NCBI RefSeq assembly: GCF_900215435.1 | Contig: NZ_OCMY01000001.1 | Coordinates: forward strand, 930,001-994,000 | DNA: 64,000 nucleotides | From: Candidatus Pantoea floridensis | GTDB taxonomy: Bacteria > Pseudomonadota > Gammaproteobacteria > Enterobacterales > Enterobacteriaceae | Reading direction: 5' to 3' | Part shown: one piece after another, positions 8,443-17,775 of the stretch | Position numbering within the stretch: the first letter of the stretch is position 1 | How the letters are laid out: each line of letters opens with the position of its first letter | Notes under the pieces: generated by a model | The model's input: the letters and a program-made list of their open reading frames with translations, nothing else | The model's database searches: none | What the model was told of the DNA's origin: nothing | Program-made: the position numbers and the translations under genes

Positions 8443-9804
8443 ATGCAACTCACCTCTCCCAGCCGTCGCGAATTTCTTAGTCTGACCGCCGCCGGTAGCC
8501 TGCTGGCAGCCGGTATCAGCTATGCCGGACAAGCTTCACCGTTATTGTCTGAAAAAACGCAGCCTCATACTCCACCCCCGCGCGTCGCCCATTACCAGCT
8601 GCTCAATGTGCGCCTCGAAGAGGGTTTTGAGCGCGACGGTAACGACGTGATTGCCACGCGCACCGCGCTGTATGACATCACCGTCAAAGAGGGCAAATTC
8701 GCCGCGATTGAACCGGCAGGCAAGGCCCGTAATGCCGCATTGCCCCAGTGGGATGCCAACGGCGCTCTGCTGCTGCCGCGCACCCGCGATATGCATATCC
8801 ATCTCGACAAAACCTTCTACGGCGGTCCGTGGCAAGCACCACGTCCGCGTCAGGGCAAAACCATCATGGATATGATTGCCCGGGAACAGGTGCTGATCCC
8901 GCAGCTGCTGCCCACCTCACAGGCACGCGCCGAAGCGATCATTGGCTTGTTGCACAGTAAAGGCACCACCGAAGCGCGCAGCCACTGCAATATCGATCCG
9001 GTTAGCGGCCTGAAAAGTCTTGAGCATCTCAAGCTGGCATTGGCTAACCATCCGCAATTCCCGTGTGAGATTGTCGCTTTTCCGCAGCATGGTTTGCTGC
9101 ACTCGAAGGTTGATGGATTAATGCGTGAAGCGATGCAGATGGGCGTCGAGTTCGTCGGCGGACTCGATCCAACCAACGTGGATGGCGCGATGCAGGCGTC
9201 GCTGGATGCGATGTTCCAGATAGCGCTTGATTTCCAGCGCGGCGTAGATATCCACCTGCACGAAACCTCGCCCTCCGGCGTGGCGGCCATTCAGTACATG
9301 ATCGATACCATAGCGAAAAATCCACAGCTGAAAGGCAAAGTCACGCTGAGCCATGGCTTTGCGCTCGCAACGCTTGAAGGCAAAGCGCTGGATCAGATGA
9401 TTGCCGGCATGGCTGAGCAGCAGATGAGCGTGGCTTCTACCATCCCAATCGGTAAGCTGACCATGCCGCTGCCGCAGCTCCAGGCGGCGGGCATCACGGT
9501 GATGACCGGTACCGATAGCGTGATCGATCACTGGTCGCCGTTTGGTAGCGGCAGCATGCTGGAAAAAGCCAATGTGTATGCGCAGCTGTATCGCGGTTCT
9601 GATGAGTTTGGCTTAAGTCGTGCACTGCACATAGCCACCGGCGGAATTTTGCCGTTGTCGAATCAGGGCGAGCGGCAGTGGCCCCAGCTGGACGATGAAG
9701 CCAGCATGATGTTGGTCGAGGCCAGCTGTTCCGCCGAAGCCGTGGCACGCATTTCCCCGGTGCGCGCCACCTTCCAGCGCGGATTGCCGGTGTTCAGCGC
9801 CTGA
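8443..9804 (+). CDS. Tat-exported amidohydrolase, cytosine-deaminase-like
   Basis: A 453-residue metal-dependent hydrolase. The N-terminus SRREFLSLTAAGSLLAAG is a twin-arginine signal (SRREFL), so the folded enzyme probably goes to the periplasm. The amidohydrolase barrel shows HIHLDK (metal His pair), HLHE, LSHGFAL and TGTDS, the ligands of the cytosine-deaminase branch. ATG at 8443 is preferred because GGAG lies 7 bases before it; ATG at 8431 or 8374 would place extra residues before the Tat motif. With the MFS transporter and LysR gene it forms a small catabolic or detoxifying unit. The substrate is not determinable; a cyclic amide, amidine or N-acyl compound fits. Confidence 0.85.
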   Translation: MQLTSPSRREFLSLTAAGSLLAAGISYAGQASPLLSEKTQPHTPPPRVAHYQLLNVRLEEGFERDGNDVIATRTALYDITVKEGKFAAIEPAGKARNAALPQWDANGALLLPRTRDMHIHLDKTFYGGPWQAPRPRQGKTIMDMIAREQVLIPQLLPTSQARAEAIIGLLHSKGTTEARSHCNIDPVSGLKSLEHLKLALANHPQFPCEIVAFPQHGLLHSKVDGLMREAMQMGVEFVGGLDPTNVDGAMQASLDAMFQIALDFQRGVDIHLHETSPSGVAAIQYMIDTIAKNPQLKGKVTLSHGFALATLEGKALDQMIAGMAEQQMSVASTIPIGKLTMPLPQLQAAGITVMTGTDSVIDHWSPFGSGSMLEKANVYAQLYRGSDEFGLSRALHIATGGILPLSNQGERQWPQLDDEASMMLVEASCSAEAVARISPVRATFQRGLPVFSA

Positions 9805-9812
9805 TGTTCCCA

Positions 9813-9910
9813 GGTGCGCATAAATGCGCACCCTACAACACCGTAGGGTCGCCATTTATGGCGACCGTCCCAATCAATGCGCGAATCATATTGACGCCAT
9901 TGATGGCGAC
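9813..9910. repeat. Paired REP-like palindromes (head to head) plus a third unit
   Basis: GGTGCGCATAAATGCGCACC (9813-9832) followed by CTAC faces GTAG before GGTCGCCATTTATGGCGACC (9847-9866). The two different palindromes are inverted with their GTAG heads inward. A degenerate third unit, GACGCCATTGATGGCGAC, lies at 9893-9910. Confidence 0.8.
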
Positions 9911-9937
9911 CGTCCCGCATTCGAGTCCTGCCAGCAA

Positions 9938-9965
9938 CAAAAAAGCCTCCGCAAGGAGGCTTTAC
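9938..9965 (-). terminator. Rho-independent terminator of the 65-aa gene
   Basis: On the reverse strand AGCCTCC, loop TTGC, GGAGGCT is followed by a run of six T. It lies about 50 bases beyond the stop of the gene at 10013-10210. Confidence 0.8.
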
Positions 9966-10012
9966 GTACGACATAAAAAGGGTGGCATGCGCACACCCGA
10001 TGAGTGCTGGAT

Positions 10013-10210
10013 TTACGAAAGCATCTGAATCGCCAGCGCATACAATCGCTGGTTTTCATCGTCGCTGACAGGCTCTTCTTCCGCGTAACAGGCAATCATA
10101 GAGCTCACTTTATCCGAAGATAACGTTTCCCCATGCAGATGCAGCGTTAACACGGCGCGGCCGACGATTTTCAGAATGTCTTCGTTTTGTCCCTGGACAT
10201 AATGACTCAA
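10013..10210 (-). CDS. Small helical protein (65 aa), possibly AriR/YmgB-like
   Basis: A TTG start at 10210 with AGAGG about 8 bases upstream gives a 65-residue acidic protein (SHYVQGQNEDILKIVGRAVL at the start). It is predicted all-helical, with no signal or membrane segment. The pattern of a helix with IVGRAVLTLHLHGE, then a second amphipathic helix, resembles the short biofilm/acid-resistance regulators of the YmgB/AriR type, but the match is weak. It has its own terminator and so is a single-gene unit. Confidence 0.6.
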   Translation of the reverse strand: MSHYVQGQNEDILKIVGRAVLTLHLHGETLSSDKVSSMIACYAEEEPVSDDENQRLYALAIQMLS

Positions 10211-10611
10211 TGAAATGACCTCTGAAGTATCTTGGGTTTTAATCGTTCGCCAAATGGCGCGCTAAATATAAAGCAAATCGACCATAATCTTTAATCAGAA
10301 TTTTCCCAGCCCTTAGGCACACATAAGCATAACGCCTGCAAAAGGGTGGCGAATAAGCGCTGAATAAGCGGCAAATTCTTGCTAATCACCCCAACTGGCT
10401 AAAGATGTCTGATGCTACCCCCCTCATGGCGCAACAAAATCAACCGCAAAAACATTAGAACTATGCGATAGTTTTCGCTCATAAACTCAACAATGCGGTG
10501 GCGAGGCTAACTGGTTTCCGGGGTAAACCACCTGCGCTTTTGCCATTGCCGATCACCGCCCTTTCTGCAAGACTGACCGCCGCAATCCTACCCGCAATTA
10601 GAGACATTTCC
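10211..10611. other. Non-coding gap before dbpA
   Basis: About 400 bases between divergent genes. The dbpA frame stays open upstream to 10498, but those residues do not resemble DbpA. I see no RNA gene or repeat; it presumably holds the two divergent promoters. Confidence 0.5.
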
Positions 10612-11991
10612 GTGACTGCTTTTTCTACCCTGACGCAACTGCCTGCCAGCCAACTCGATAACCTGCGCGAGATGGGTTTCGACGCCATGACGCCGATTCA
10701 GGCCGCTTCCCTGCCCGCCATTCTGGAAGGGCGCGACGTGCGTGCGCAGGCGAAAACCGGCAGCGGCAAAACCGCCGCATTTGGTGTCGGCTTATTGAAC
10801 CGCATCGACAACAGCCAGTTTCATACGCAGGCGCTGATCCTCTGCCCAACGCGCGAACTGGCCGACCAGGTCAGCAACGTTCTGCGCCAGCTGGCACGTT
10901 TTACCCGCAATATTAAGATCCTGACGCTGTGCGGCGGCCAGCCGATGAGCGCGCAGCGCGACTCGCTGGTCCATGCGCCGCATATCGTGGTGGGCACGCC
11001 GGGCCGTCTGCTCGATCACCTCAAGCGCGACAATCTCGATCTTAGCCAGCTGCAAACGCTGGTGCTGGACGAGGCGGATCGCATGCTGGAGATGGGCTTC
11101 CGCGACGATATGGAAGCGATTATTGGTTTCACCCCCGAAACACGGCAAACGCTGCTGTTCTCCGCAACCTGGCCAGATACCATTGCCAGCCTCAGCCAGC
11201 GTTTCCAGCGCGATGCGCTGGCGGTGGCCACTGAAGATAAGTCTGAACTGCCGGCCATTGAGCAGCAGTTTATTGAAGCCAGCGCCAAAGAGCGTCACAG
11301 CCTGCTCGGAGCCCTGCTCAGCCAGCAGCAGCCGGCATCGTGCGTGGTGTTCTGTAATACCAAACGTGAATGCGATGACATCGCCTCTGCGCTAAATGAA
11401 CGCAACATCAGTGCTCTGGCGCTGCATGGCGATCTCGAGCAGCGCGATCGTGAACGCGTGCTGATTCGCTTCGCTAACGGCAGCATCCGGGTGTTGATCG
11501 CCACCGACGTGGCCGCGCGCGGTCTGGATATCAAATCGCTGGCCTTAGTGGTGAACTTCCAGCTGGCGTGGGATCCGGAGGTACACATTCACCGTATCGG
11601 TCGTACCGGGCGCGCGGGTGAAAAGGGATTGGCGGTGAGCTTTGTGGCTCCCGACGAAATGGTGCGCGCGAATGCGCTGGAGGAGTATCTGCAGCAGAAA
11701 CTCAACTGGGTTTCCTCCAGCACGCTGAAAGGCAGCAGCGCGACGCCGTTGCCCGCCACGAAAATGACGCTGTGCATTGATGGCGGCCGCAAAGCGAAAA
11801 TCCGTCCGGGTGATATCCTCGGCGCGTTGACCGGTGAAGCCGGATTCAGCGGCGATCAGATTGGCAAGATCGACATGACCGCAACGCATGCCTATGTTGC
11901 TATTGATGCCGCACAGGCGAAAAAAGCACTGATCAAGCTGAAAGAGGGCAAGATCAAAGGCAAAAGCGTGCGTGCCATCCTGCTGAAGTAA
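10612..11991 (+). CDS. dbpA: ATP-dependent RNA helicase DbpA
   Basis: A 459-residue DEAD-box helicase that acts on 23S rRNA helix 92 during assembly of the 50S subunit. Visible motifs: Walker A AKTGSGKT (47-54), PTRELA (79-84), DEAD (153-156), SAT (184-186), and HRIGRTGR in the second RecA domain. The C-terminal domain (about 385-459, from CIDGGRKAKIRPGDILGAL) is the RNA-binding fold specific to DbpA. The GTG at 10612 is chosen because the product then starts VTAFSTLTQLP, in register with E. coli MTAFSTL (457 aa). Confidence 0.95.
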   Translation: MTAFSTLTQLPASQLDNLREMGFDAMTPIQAASLPAILEGRDVRAQAKTGSGKTAAFGVGLLNRIDNSQFHTQALILCPTRELADQVSNVLRQLARFTRNIKILTLCGGQPMSAQRDSLVHAPHIVVGTPGRLLDHLKRDNLDLSQLQTLVLDEADRMLEMGFRDDMEAIIGFTPETRQTLLFSATWPDTIASLSQRFQRDALAVATEDKSELPAIEQQFIEASAKERHSLLGALLSQQQPASCVVFCNTKRECDDIASALNERNISALALHGDLEQRDRERVLIRFANGSIRVLIATDVAARGLDIKSLALVVNFQLAWDPEVHIHRIGRTGRAGEKGLAVSFVAPDEMVRANALEEYLQQKLNWVSSSTLKGSSATPLPATKMTLCIDGGRKAKIRPGDILGALTGEAGFSGDQIGKIDMTATHAYVAIDAAQAKKALIKLKEGKIKGKSVRAILLK

Positions 11992-11999
11992 TCTCCTCA

Positions 12000-12024
12000 A
12001 GCGTGAGGGCGTCGCTCTCACGCT
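12000..12024 (+). terminator. Hairpin after dbpA, weak terminator
   Basis: AGCGTGAG and CTCACGCT form an 8-base stem nine bases after the dbpA stop. The following sequence is AAAATTTC, not a T run, so termination would be weak or of another kind. Confidence 0.35.
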
Positions 12025-12044
12025 AAAATTTCATCCCCTTTCCC

Positions 12045-12071
12045 TTCATTTTTTCGCCCTTCTGCCGATAA
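12045..12071 (+). promoter_or_regulatory. Sigma-28-type promoter for cheV
   Basis: GCCGATAA at 12064-12071 is a perfect flagellar sigma-28 -10 element. Eleven bases upstream TTCATTTT keeps 5 of 8 bases of TAAAGTTT. It is about 48 bases before the cheV start. Confidence 0.65.
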
Positions 12072-12119
12072 GTTAATCATGGCGATTTTGCCCTGCCCAG
12101 ATTCAGCCCCGAGGCCATG

Positions 12120-13082
12120 ATGGATAATTTTCAGAAAGAGATCGATGAACGCGCCAATCTTGCGCTTTCCAATAAATTCGAACTGCTGTTGTTCCGCCTG
12201 GGTTCCGATCAGCTGAAAGGCAAATCTGAGCTGTACGGCATCAACGTCTTTAAGCTGCGTGAAATCGTGCCCATGCCAACCATTACGCGCGCGGCAGGTA
12301 TGCAATCACCGCTGCTAGGCATGGCGAGCATTCGTGGTCAGTTTATACCGGTAATCGATCTGCCTGCGGTGACCGGCTGTAAACCAGAGACCGGACTGAA
12401 TCTGCTGCTGGTGACCGAATATGCCCGTAGCACCCAGGCGTTTGCCGTTGAATCCGTGGAGAATATTGTCCGTCTCGACTGGAGCCAGGTGCATACCGCG
12501 GAAGCGGGCATTGGTAGCCGTAACATCACCAGTATCGCCTGCCTGGATACCGATGGTCAGAGCAATAATCTGGCGATGGTACTGGACGTTGAGCAGATTC
12601 TCTATGACGTGATCCCTTCCGTGCGTGGCGTTGAGCCAAGCGCAGAGACGGCCAAAGATTTCAATTTGAAGCCAGGTCAGGTTGCTATTGTGGCGGAAGA
12701 TTCCAAAGTGGCGCGCCAGCTGCTGGAGCAGGGTCTGAAAAGCATGGGCATACCGGCCATCATGCATAACACCGGGCTTGAAGCCTGGATCAAAATTACC
12801 GAGATGCAAAAAGAAGCCGCGGCTAACGCGGAGTCGATCCACGATAAGATCGCGCTAGTGCTGACCGATCTCGAAATGCCAGAGATGGACGGTTTTACCT
12901 TAACGCGTAATATCAAGCGCGATAACGTTTTGCGCCATATCCCGGTAGTGATCCATTCGTCGCTCTCCGGCAGCGCCAACGAAGATCACGTGCGCAAAGT
13001 GGGCGCCGATGGATACGTAGCAAAATTCGAAATCAATGAGCTCTCCAGTGTGATCCACAGCGTGCTGAAAACGCCGCGTTAA
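12120..13082 (+). CDS. cheV: Chemotaxis coupling/receiver protein CheV
   Basis: A 320-residue protein combining a CheW domain (about 15-165, from ELLLFRLG, with RGQFIPVIDL) and a response-regulator receiver (about 186-318). The receiver has the acidic pair E193/D194 and phospho-acceptor D250 in VLTDLEMPEMDG. CheV couples receptors to CheA and tunes adaptation. ATG at 12120 is used because GAGG lies 5 bases before it; the ATG at 12117 is too close. E. coli lacks cheV, while Salmonella, Pantoea and Erwinia carry it away from the main che operon, as here. Confidence 0.93.
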   Translation: MDNFQKEIDERANLALSNKFELLLFRLGSDQLKGKSELYGINVFKLREIVPMPTITRAAGMQSPLLGMASIRGQFIPVIDLPAVTGCKPETGLNLLLVTEYARSTQAFAVESVENIVRLDWSQVHTAEAGIGSRNITSIACLDTDGQSNNLAMVLDVEQILYDVIPSVRGVEPSAETAKDFNLKPGQVAIVAEDSKVARQLLEQGLKSMGIPAIMHNTGLEAWIKITEMQKEAAANAESIHDKIALVLTDLEMPEMDGFTLTRNIKRDNVLRHIPVVIHSSLSGSANEDHVRKVGADGYVAKFEINELSSVIHSVLKTPR

Positions 13083-13101
13083 GTCCTTTCGCCCTTTTCC
13101 C

Positions 13102-13153
13102 GGTGCGCGTAAATGCGCACCCTACGAAATCCGCATCCGCCATTTATGGCAAC
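13102..13153. repeat. REP-like palindromes after cheV
   Basis: GGTGCGCGTAAATGCGCACC at 13102-13121 is followed by CTACG. A degenerate second unit around GCCATTTATGGC follows at about 13139. The first unit has one G-T mismatch position relative to the other copies. Confidence 0.7.
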
Positions 13154-13231
13154 CTCATACGCACATATGTAATGCCAGCCAAAAATCCTCGTTTACACCA
13201 TTCACCAAACTGTGACCCACCTCTAAAAAAT

Positions 13232-13258
13232 TAAAGTTAACACATTAACAACCGATAA
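13232..13258 (+). promoter_or_regulatory. Sigma-28-type promoter for the chemoreceptor gene
   Basis: TAAAGTTA (13232-13239), an 11-base spacer and ACCGATAA (13251-13258) fit the flagellar sigma-28 consensus TAAAGTTT-N11-GCCGATAA at 14 of 16 positions. The gene starts at 13403. Confidence 0.85.
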
Positions 13259-13402
13259 CTGAAAGCGCTTGCGCCGGTGCTGCCATACCAGTTTTGTCAC
13301 GCTGCGTAATTATTTTCACCTTTAAAAACATCAACCTGCTGCGGGCGCCTTGCCTGCGTTTCCATCTTGAAACATCAATTTTTGGCATTACGGGGAGATC
13401 CA

Positions 13403-14959
13403 ATGTTGAGCTTAAAGAATATGAAGGTCGGCGTCCGTCTGGGCATCGCCTTTGGTTTAGTGGTGGCACTGCTCGTCATCGTCGGTGTGACATCAATTAG
13501 CAAAATCAACACTATCAAAACCGGCATCACATCAATCGTGGAAGATCGCTATGTGAAAGTGCGCCTCGGTTTTGATGTGCGTGATGGCGTCAACGATCAG
13601 ATTAAATACCTGCGCGGCATCGTGATTGATACCACGCGCCCCGAAAATAATGTCAAACGCTATCAGCAACTCGCCGATGCCACCGAACATACCAATAGCG
13701 CGATGAATAAAATCAAAGCGGTTCAGGTAACTGAAGTGGGTAAAAAGAAAATTGCCGGGTTGCTGGCCGCCAGTGACAAGTTCGAAGTAGAGAAAAAGGC
13801 GTTGCTGGAGCTGGTGCGCGCGGGCAATGCGGATGCGGCCAGCACCTATGTGCTGAAATCCATCACCGAAACGCAAAACGCGTTTCTGGATAGCGCGATA
13901 GCCTTTGCCAATTCTCAATCGGCACAGCTGGAACAGGAAGGCACAAAAATTATTGATAACGGTTCATCGGCGATTGAAATGACGCTGATCTTTTCCGCTA
14001 TCGCCATTGCTGCCGCTATCGTACTGGGCTTTATGCTGACGCGTTCAATTGTGCGTCCGCTCAACGAAGCGGTAGAAATTGCCGGGAAAGTGGCGGCGGG
14101 CGATCTGAGCTCACACATTGAAGTTACCGGCAAAGATGAAACCGCCGTGCTGATGCAGGCGCTGCAGGCGATGAACGACAATCTTTTGACCATCGTCTCG
14201 GACGTGCGTGCGGGTTCCGATACCATCGCGGTGGCGTCAAATCAGATCTCCAGCGGCAATATCGATCTCTCCTCACGTACCGAGCAGCAGGCGAGCTCGC
14301 TGGAAGAGACGGCTTCTGCCATGGAGCAGATGACCGCCACGGTGAAACACAATGCCGAGAATGCGCGCGAAGCCAATCAACTGGTCGCCAATACCTCGAG
14401 CGTAGCCAAAGAAGGCGGCGTAGTGATGGAACAGGTGATTGAGAAGATGGAAGCCATTACCCTGTCATCGAAGAAGATCGTCGATATTATCAGCGTGATT
14501 GACTCCATTGCCTTCCAGACCAACATCTTGTCCCTCAATGCTGCCGTCGAAGCGGCGCGCGCGGGTGAACAAGGTCGCGGTTTTGCCGTGGTCGCCACCG
14601 AAGTGCGTAATCTGGCAGCACGTTCTGCTTCTGCGGCTAAAGAGATCAAGGTATTGATTGAGGATTCTGTCGCGAAAGTGGATGAAGGCAGCCGTCTGGT
14701 GACGCATGCGGGTTCCACCATTGGTGAAGTGGTCAACAGCGTAAAGAGCGTGGCGGATATTATGAGCGAAATCACCATTGCCAGCAGCGAGCAGAGCAGC
14801 GGGATCAGCGAGATAAACTCTGCGATTACGCAGATGGAAGCGGTAACGCAGCAGAACGCCGCATTGGTGCAGGAAGCCTCAGCGGCATCACAGGCGTTGC
14901 AGGAGCAGGCCGATCGTTTGGCGCAGTCAATGAGCGTGTTTAAAACGGCTGCGGTGTAA
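13403..14959 (+). CDS. Methyl-accepting chemotaxis protein
   Basis: A 518-residue transmembrane receptor. TM1 is about 10-30, a four-helix periplasmic ligand domain about 35-188, and TM2 about 188-210, followed by HAMP (MLTRSIVRPLNEAVEIAGKV) and a long coiled-coil signalling domain with the hairpin tip QTNILSLNAAVEAARAGEQG. ATG at 13403 is preceded by GGGGAG. The C-terminus ends FKTAAV without the NWETF pentapeptide, so CheR/CheB would have to act without tethering here. The ligand is unknown. It shares the flagellar sigma-28 control of cheV. Confidence 0.93.
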   Translation: MLSLKNMKVGVRLGIAFGLVVALLVIVGVTSISKINTIKTGITSIVEDRYVKVRLGFDVRDGVNDQIKYLRGIVIDTTRPENNVKRYQQLADATEHTNSAMNKIKAVQVTEVGKKKIAGLLAASDKFEVEKKALLELVRAGNADAASTYVLKSITETQNAFLDSAIAFANSQSAQLEQEGTKIIDNGSSAIEMTLIFSAIAIAAAIVLGFMLTRSIVRPLNEAVEIAGKVAAGDLSSHIEVTGKDETAVLMQALQAMNDNLLTIVSDVRAGSDTIAVASNQISSGNIDLSSRTEQQASSLEETASAMEQMTATVKHNAENAREANQLVANTSSVAKEGGVVMEQVIEKMEAITLSSKKIVDIISVIDSIAFQTNILSLNAAVEAARAGEQGRGFAVVATEVRNLAARSASAAKEIKVLIEDSVAKVDEGSRLVTHAGSTIGEVVNSVKSVADIMSEITIASSEQSSGISEINSAITQMEAVTQQNAALVQEASAASQALQEQADRLAQSMSVFKTAAV

Positions 14960-14968
14960 GGTTTGCCA

Positions 14969-15022
14969 GGTCGCCATAAATGGCGACCCTACCAAATTGT
15001 TAGGTGCGCATTAATGCGCACC
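14969..15022. repeat. Paired REP-like palindromes between mcp and sdaC
   Basis: GGTCGCCATAAATGGCGACC (14969-14988) followed by CTAC faces GGTGCGCATTAATGCGCACC (15003-15022), which is preceded by TTA. The pair sits between two convergent genes. Confidence 0.8.
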
Positions 15023-15038
15023 TTGTTGATGACGAAGA

Positions 15039-16322
15039 TTAATTCACCAATGAATACGCGATAGAAGAAATCGCCAGCACGCCAATCATCACCACAAATA
15101 CGTTACTGATCTTACCGCTGTACTGACGCATTGCCGGCACCTTCTGGATGGCGTACATCGGCATCAGGAACAGAATCATCGCAATAATCGGCCCGCCCAG
15201 GGTTTCAATCATCCCCAAGATGCTGGGATTCAACGTCGCCACCAGCCAGGTGGTCAGCAGCATAAAGCCGGTCGTCAGACGATTCAGGCGCTGCGGCGTG
15301 ACGCTTTTACCGCGGCTGCGCAGCGATTTCACCACCATGCCGTTAAAACCTTCACGGGCGCCCAGGTAGTGGCCGAGGAACGATTTGGTAATGGCGACCA
15401 TCGCCACGATCGGCCCCATCCACGCAATCATCGGCACATTAAAGTGGTTCGCCAGGTAGGAGAGAATGGTGATGTTTTGATCTTTCGCCGCCTGTAAATC
15501 AGCAGGTGACAGGCTCAGCACACAGCTGAACACAAAGAACATCACCGTAAACACCATCAAAAGATGGGCATTCGCCAGGATGCGTGAACATTTCTTCTCA
15601 GCGCCATCGCCGTACTCATTACGCTTGGCGACGGCAAAAGAGGAGATGATCGGCGAGTGATTGAAGGAAAACACCATCACCGGAATCGCCAGCCATAGCG
15701 TCATCCAGATACCGCTGCCGCTCTGGCTCAGGGACAACGTTTCCAGCGCCGCGCCATGCCAGTGTGGTACCAGATAAGCCGCCAGCAGCATTAGCACGGC
15801 CACAAACGGAAACACCAGCACGCTCATGGCTTTCACAATCATCTGCTCGCCAAAGCGCACCACCGTCATCATGCCGATAATCAAAATCAGCGACAGAAGC
15901 ACACGCGGCGGCGAAACCAGGCCCAGCTGATGCACGATAAAACTATCGACGGTATTGGTGATCGCCACGCTGTACATCAGCAGGATCGGATAGATAGCAA
16001 AGAAGTAGAGCAAGGTGATGATCTTGCCGGCACCGACGCCAAAGTGCTCTTCCACCACTTCGGTGATGTCTTCGCCGGGATTTTTACCGGAAAGCACAAA
16101 GCGCGTCAGCGCGCGGTGCGCATAATAGGTCATCGGAAAGGCAAGAATCGCCATAATAATCAGCGGAATCAGCCCGCCTGCACCGGCGTTAATCGGTAAA
16201 AAAAGCACGCCCGCTCCAATCGCCGTACCGTACAGACCCAGCATCCACACGGTATCACTCTTGCGCCAGCCCTTAGCTACCGTTTCAACGGTGCCAAGCG
16301 TACCGGTTTGTGAGTTGTCCAT
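15039..16322 (-). CDS. sdaC: Serine/proton symporter SdaC
   Basis: A 427-residue inner-membrane carrier of the hydroxy/aromatic amino acid permease family with about 11 helices. [20 protein letters not shown] near the start and [18 protein letters not shown] are close to identical to E. coli SdaC, the L-serine importer. ATG at 16322 has GGAGAG 4-8 bases before it; the upstream ATG at 16334 lacks one. In E. coli sdaC is followed by sdaB (serine deaminase); here the next sequence is a repeat and the convergent chemoreceptor, so the permease stands alone. Confidence 0.94.
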   Translation of the reverse strand: MDNSQTGTLGTVETVAKGWRKSDTVWMLGLYGTAIGAGVLFLPINAGAGGLIPLIIMAILAFPMTYYAHRALTRFVLSGKNPGEDITEVVEEHFGVGAGKIITLLYFFAIYPILLMYSVAITNTVDSFIVHQLGLVSPPRVLLSLILIIGMMTVVRFGEQMIVKAMSVLVFPFVAVLMLLAAYLVPHWHGAALETLSLSQSGSGIWMTLWLAIPVMVFSFNHSPIISSFAVAKRNEYGDGAEKKCSRILANAHLLMVFTVMFFVFSCVLSLSPADLQAAKDQNITILSYLANHFNVPMIAWMGPIVAMVAITKSFLGHYLGAREGFNGMVVKSLRSRGKSVTPQRLNRLTTGFMLLTTWLVATLNPSILGMIETLGGPIIAMILFLMPMYAIQKVPAMRQYSGKISNVFVVMIGVLAISSIAYSLVN

Positions 16323-16779
16323 CTGTCTCTCCACAAGTTAAAGCTTAATCAACGCAGCCAAACGGTGGCTGCCAATTATGGCGCGGGCTTTGCAGCTCTG
16401 CCGTTGCGCAAAGGATGACGCTTAAAGGCCACAATTTCACGCGCCCTGATGTTTTGCACCGCAGTAAATGCACGAAACATGCGCGCAATCGATTGCATGG
16501 GGCGCTATTTGACATGAGACGCGGGATGAGTGCAAGAAGGAGTCACAATGAGGAAGCAGAAAGGTCTGGTAAGCGTGGAGAAAGGTAGGTCAGTTGCGTT
16601 AATCGGTCGCCATGAATGGCGACCCTACGTTTGATGAGCGGGGTTTTCGTAGGGTGCGCATTTATGCGCACCTGGATACAAGCGAAAGTGGCAACGGTGA
16701 GTTGTTGCCACTGATAGCGGTTTTCTCCCAAATGATTCACGCAGCCAACGCACCTGCAGCGTGAAGTATGAAGGGAGAA
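16323..16779. other. Non-coding gap between sdaC and the glycosyltransferase operon
   Basis: About 460 bases. The part next to sdaC should hold its promoter. The middle holds a repeat pair (16605-16672). No gene or RNA was recognised in the rest. Confidence 0.5.
16605..16672. repeat. Paired REP-like palindromes (head to head)
   Basis: GGTCGCCATGAATGGCGACC (16605-16624) plus CTACG faces CGTAG before GGTGCGCATTTATGCGCACC (16653-16672). This is the same two-palindrome layout as at 9.8 and 15.0 kb. Confidence 0.8.
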
Positions 16780-17775
16780 TCAGAATGCGCGCATCCTGTA
16801 GAGAGCATAAAGAAAATAGTACGCTGTGAGAGTATTCAAATTCATAATCATGTACTTCAGTTTTTCATTTTTATTTAGCAGTATGAAAATACCTTTTGAG
16901 TATTTCCCCCGCTTAATTTCATTAATTTCCTGGGCAATATCCGCAGGTGAAAACGAAGAGTGATACATTGCGGTCACGATTTGCATATCTAACGCTAATA
17001 CGCGTTTTGAAATGCCTTTCAGGAAATAATCGAGATCGCTGGAGTGATATTTACTGATAATAGCGTCATAAAGTGCCGTTAGAAACTGCTTTCTCACTTT
17101 CAGCTCACTGTATTGCACCTTACGCTTGGATAATGATGCCTCCACATCTTCATAGTGATAAGCCGCGCCCGGTGTCACCAGGAAATTGTTAATACAGCTA
17201 AAGAACTTCAGGTTGAACAATAAATCCTCGCTCATTGAGATGCCTTCTAAAAAGCGCAGATTCAGTTCTTCGATGATCTGACGGCGATAACATTTGTTAT
17301 GCAGATAACCGATGTTATCACTCATCTCCAGTTCACCGAGCACGTAGGGAATATCCTCATTACTGAAGAAGCCCGCCTGCGATACCTTCCCCACGCGGTT
17401 ATCATTGAGGTTTCCTACCATCAAATCGACAGTTTCAGCTGGCCAGGCATCAAGATTCTGTTTGAAGATCATTAGGAAGTTATCATCCACCCAATCATCC
17501 GCATCGAGAAAGAGTACATATTCACCACGCGCCTGTTGCATTCCGCTATTGCGCGCCGCGCTAACACCGCCATTAACCTGGTGAATAACGGTGACTTGCG
17601 AATAAGCGCTAAACTCCTCCAGTATTTTCGGGGTTGTATCGTTGCTGCCATCATTAACGACAATAACCTCATAATTGCTGAACGTCTGTTTAAGTACGCT
17701 CAGCAAAGTACGCTTAATGGTTTTTTGTGAGTTATAGACGGGAATGATAAGACTAAATAGGGGTTTTTCATTCAT
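16780..17775 (-). CDS. Family 2 glycosyltransferase
   Basis: A 331-residue GT-A glycosyltransferase. The N-terminus LFSLIIPVYNSQKTIKRTLL and VVNDGSNDTT bind the sugar nucleotide, and FLDADDWVDD carries the metal-binding DxD motif (near residue 96). The rest has the helices usual for capsule and O-antigen enzymes. Its start overlaps the flippase stop by four bases, so it is the last gene of a three-gene operon. It would act at the cytoplasmic face on a lipid-linked glycan. The sugar specificity cannot be read from sequence. Confidence 0.9.
   Translation of the reverse strand: MNEKPLFSLIIPVYNSQKTIKRTLLSVLKQTFSNYEVIVVNDGSNDTTPKILEEFSAYSQVTVIHQVNGGVSAARNSGMQQARGEYVLFLDADDWVDDNFLMIFKQNLDAWPAETVDLMVGNLNDNRVGKVSQAGFFSNEDIPYVLGELEMSDNIGYLHNKCYRRQIIEELNLRFLEGISMSEDLLFNLKFFSCINNFLVTPGAAYHYEDVEASLSKRKVQYSELKVRKQFLTALYDAIISKYHSSDLDYFLKGISKRVLALDMQIVTAMYHSSFSPADIAQEINEIKRGKYSKGIFILLNKNEKLKYMIMNLNTLTAYYFLYALYRMRAF

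Noticed and set aside
16543..16740. A 65-codon minus-strand frame in the sdaC/glycosyltransferase gap
   Set aside because: It is formed mostly by the palindromic repeats at 16605-16672; its translated repeats recur in similar false frames at 465-656.
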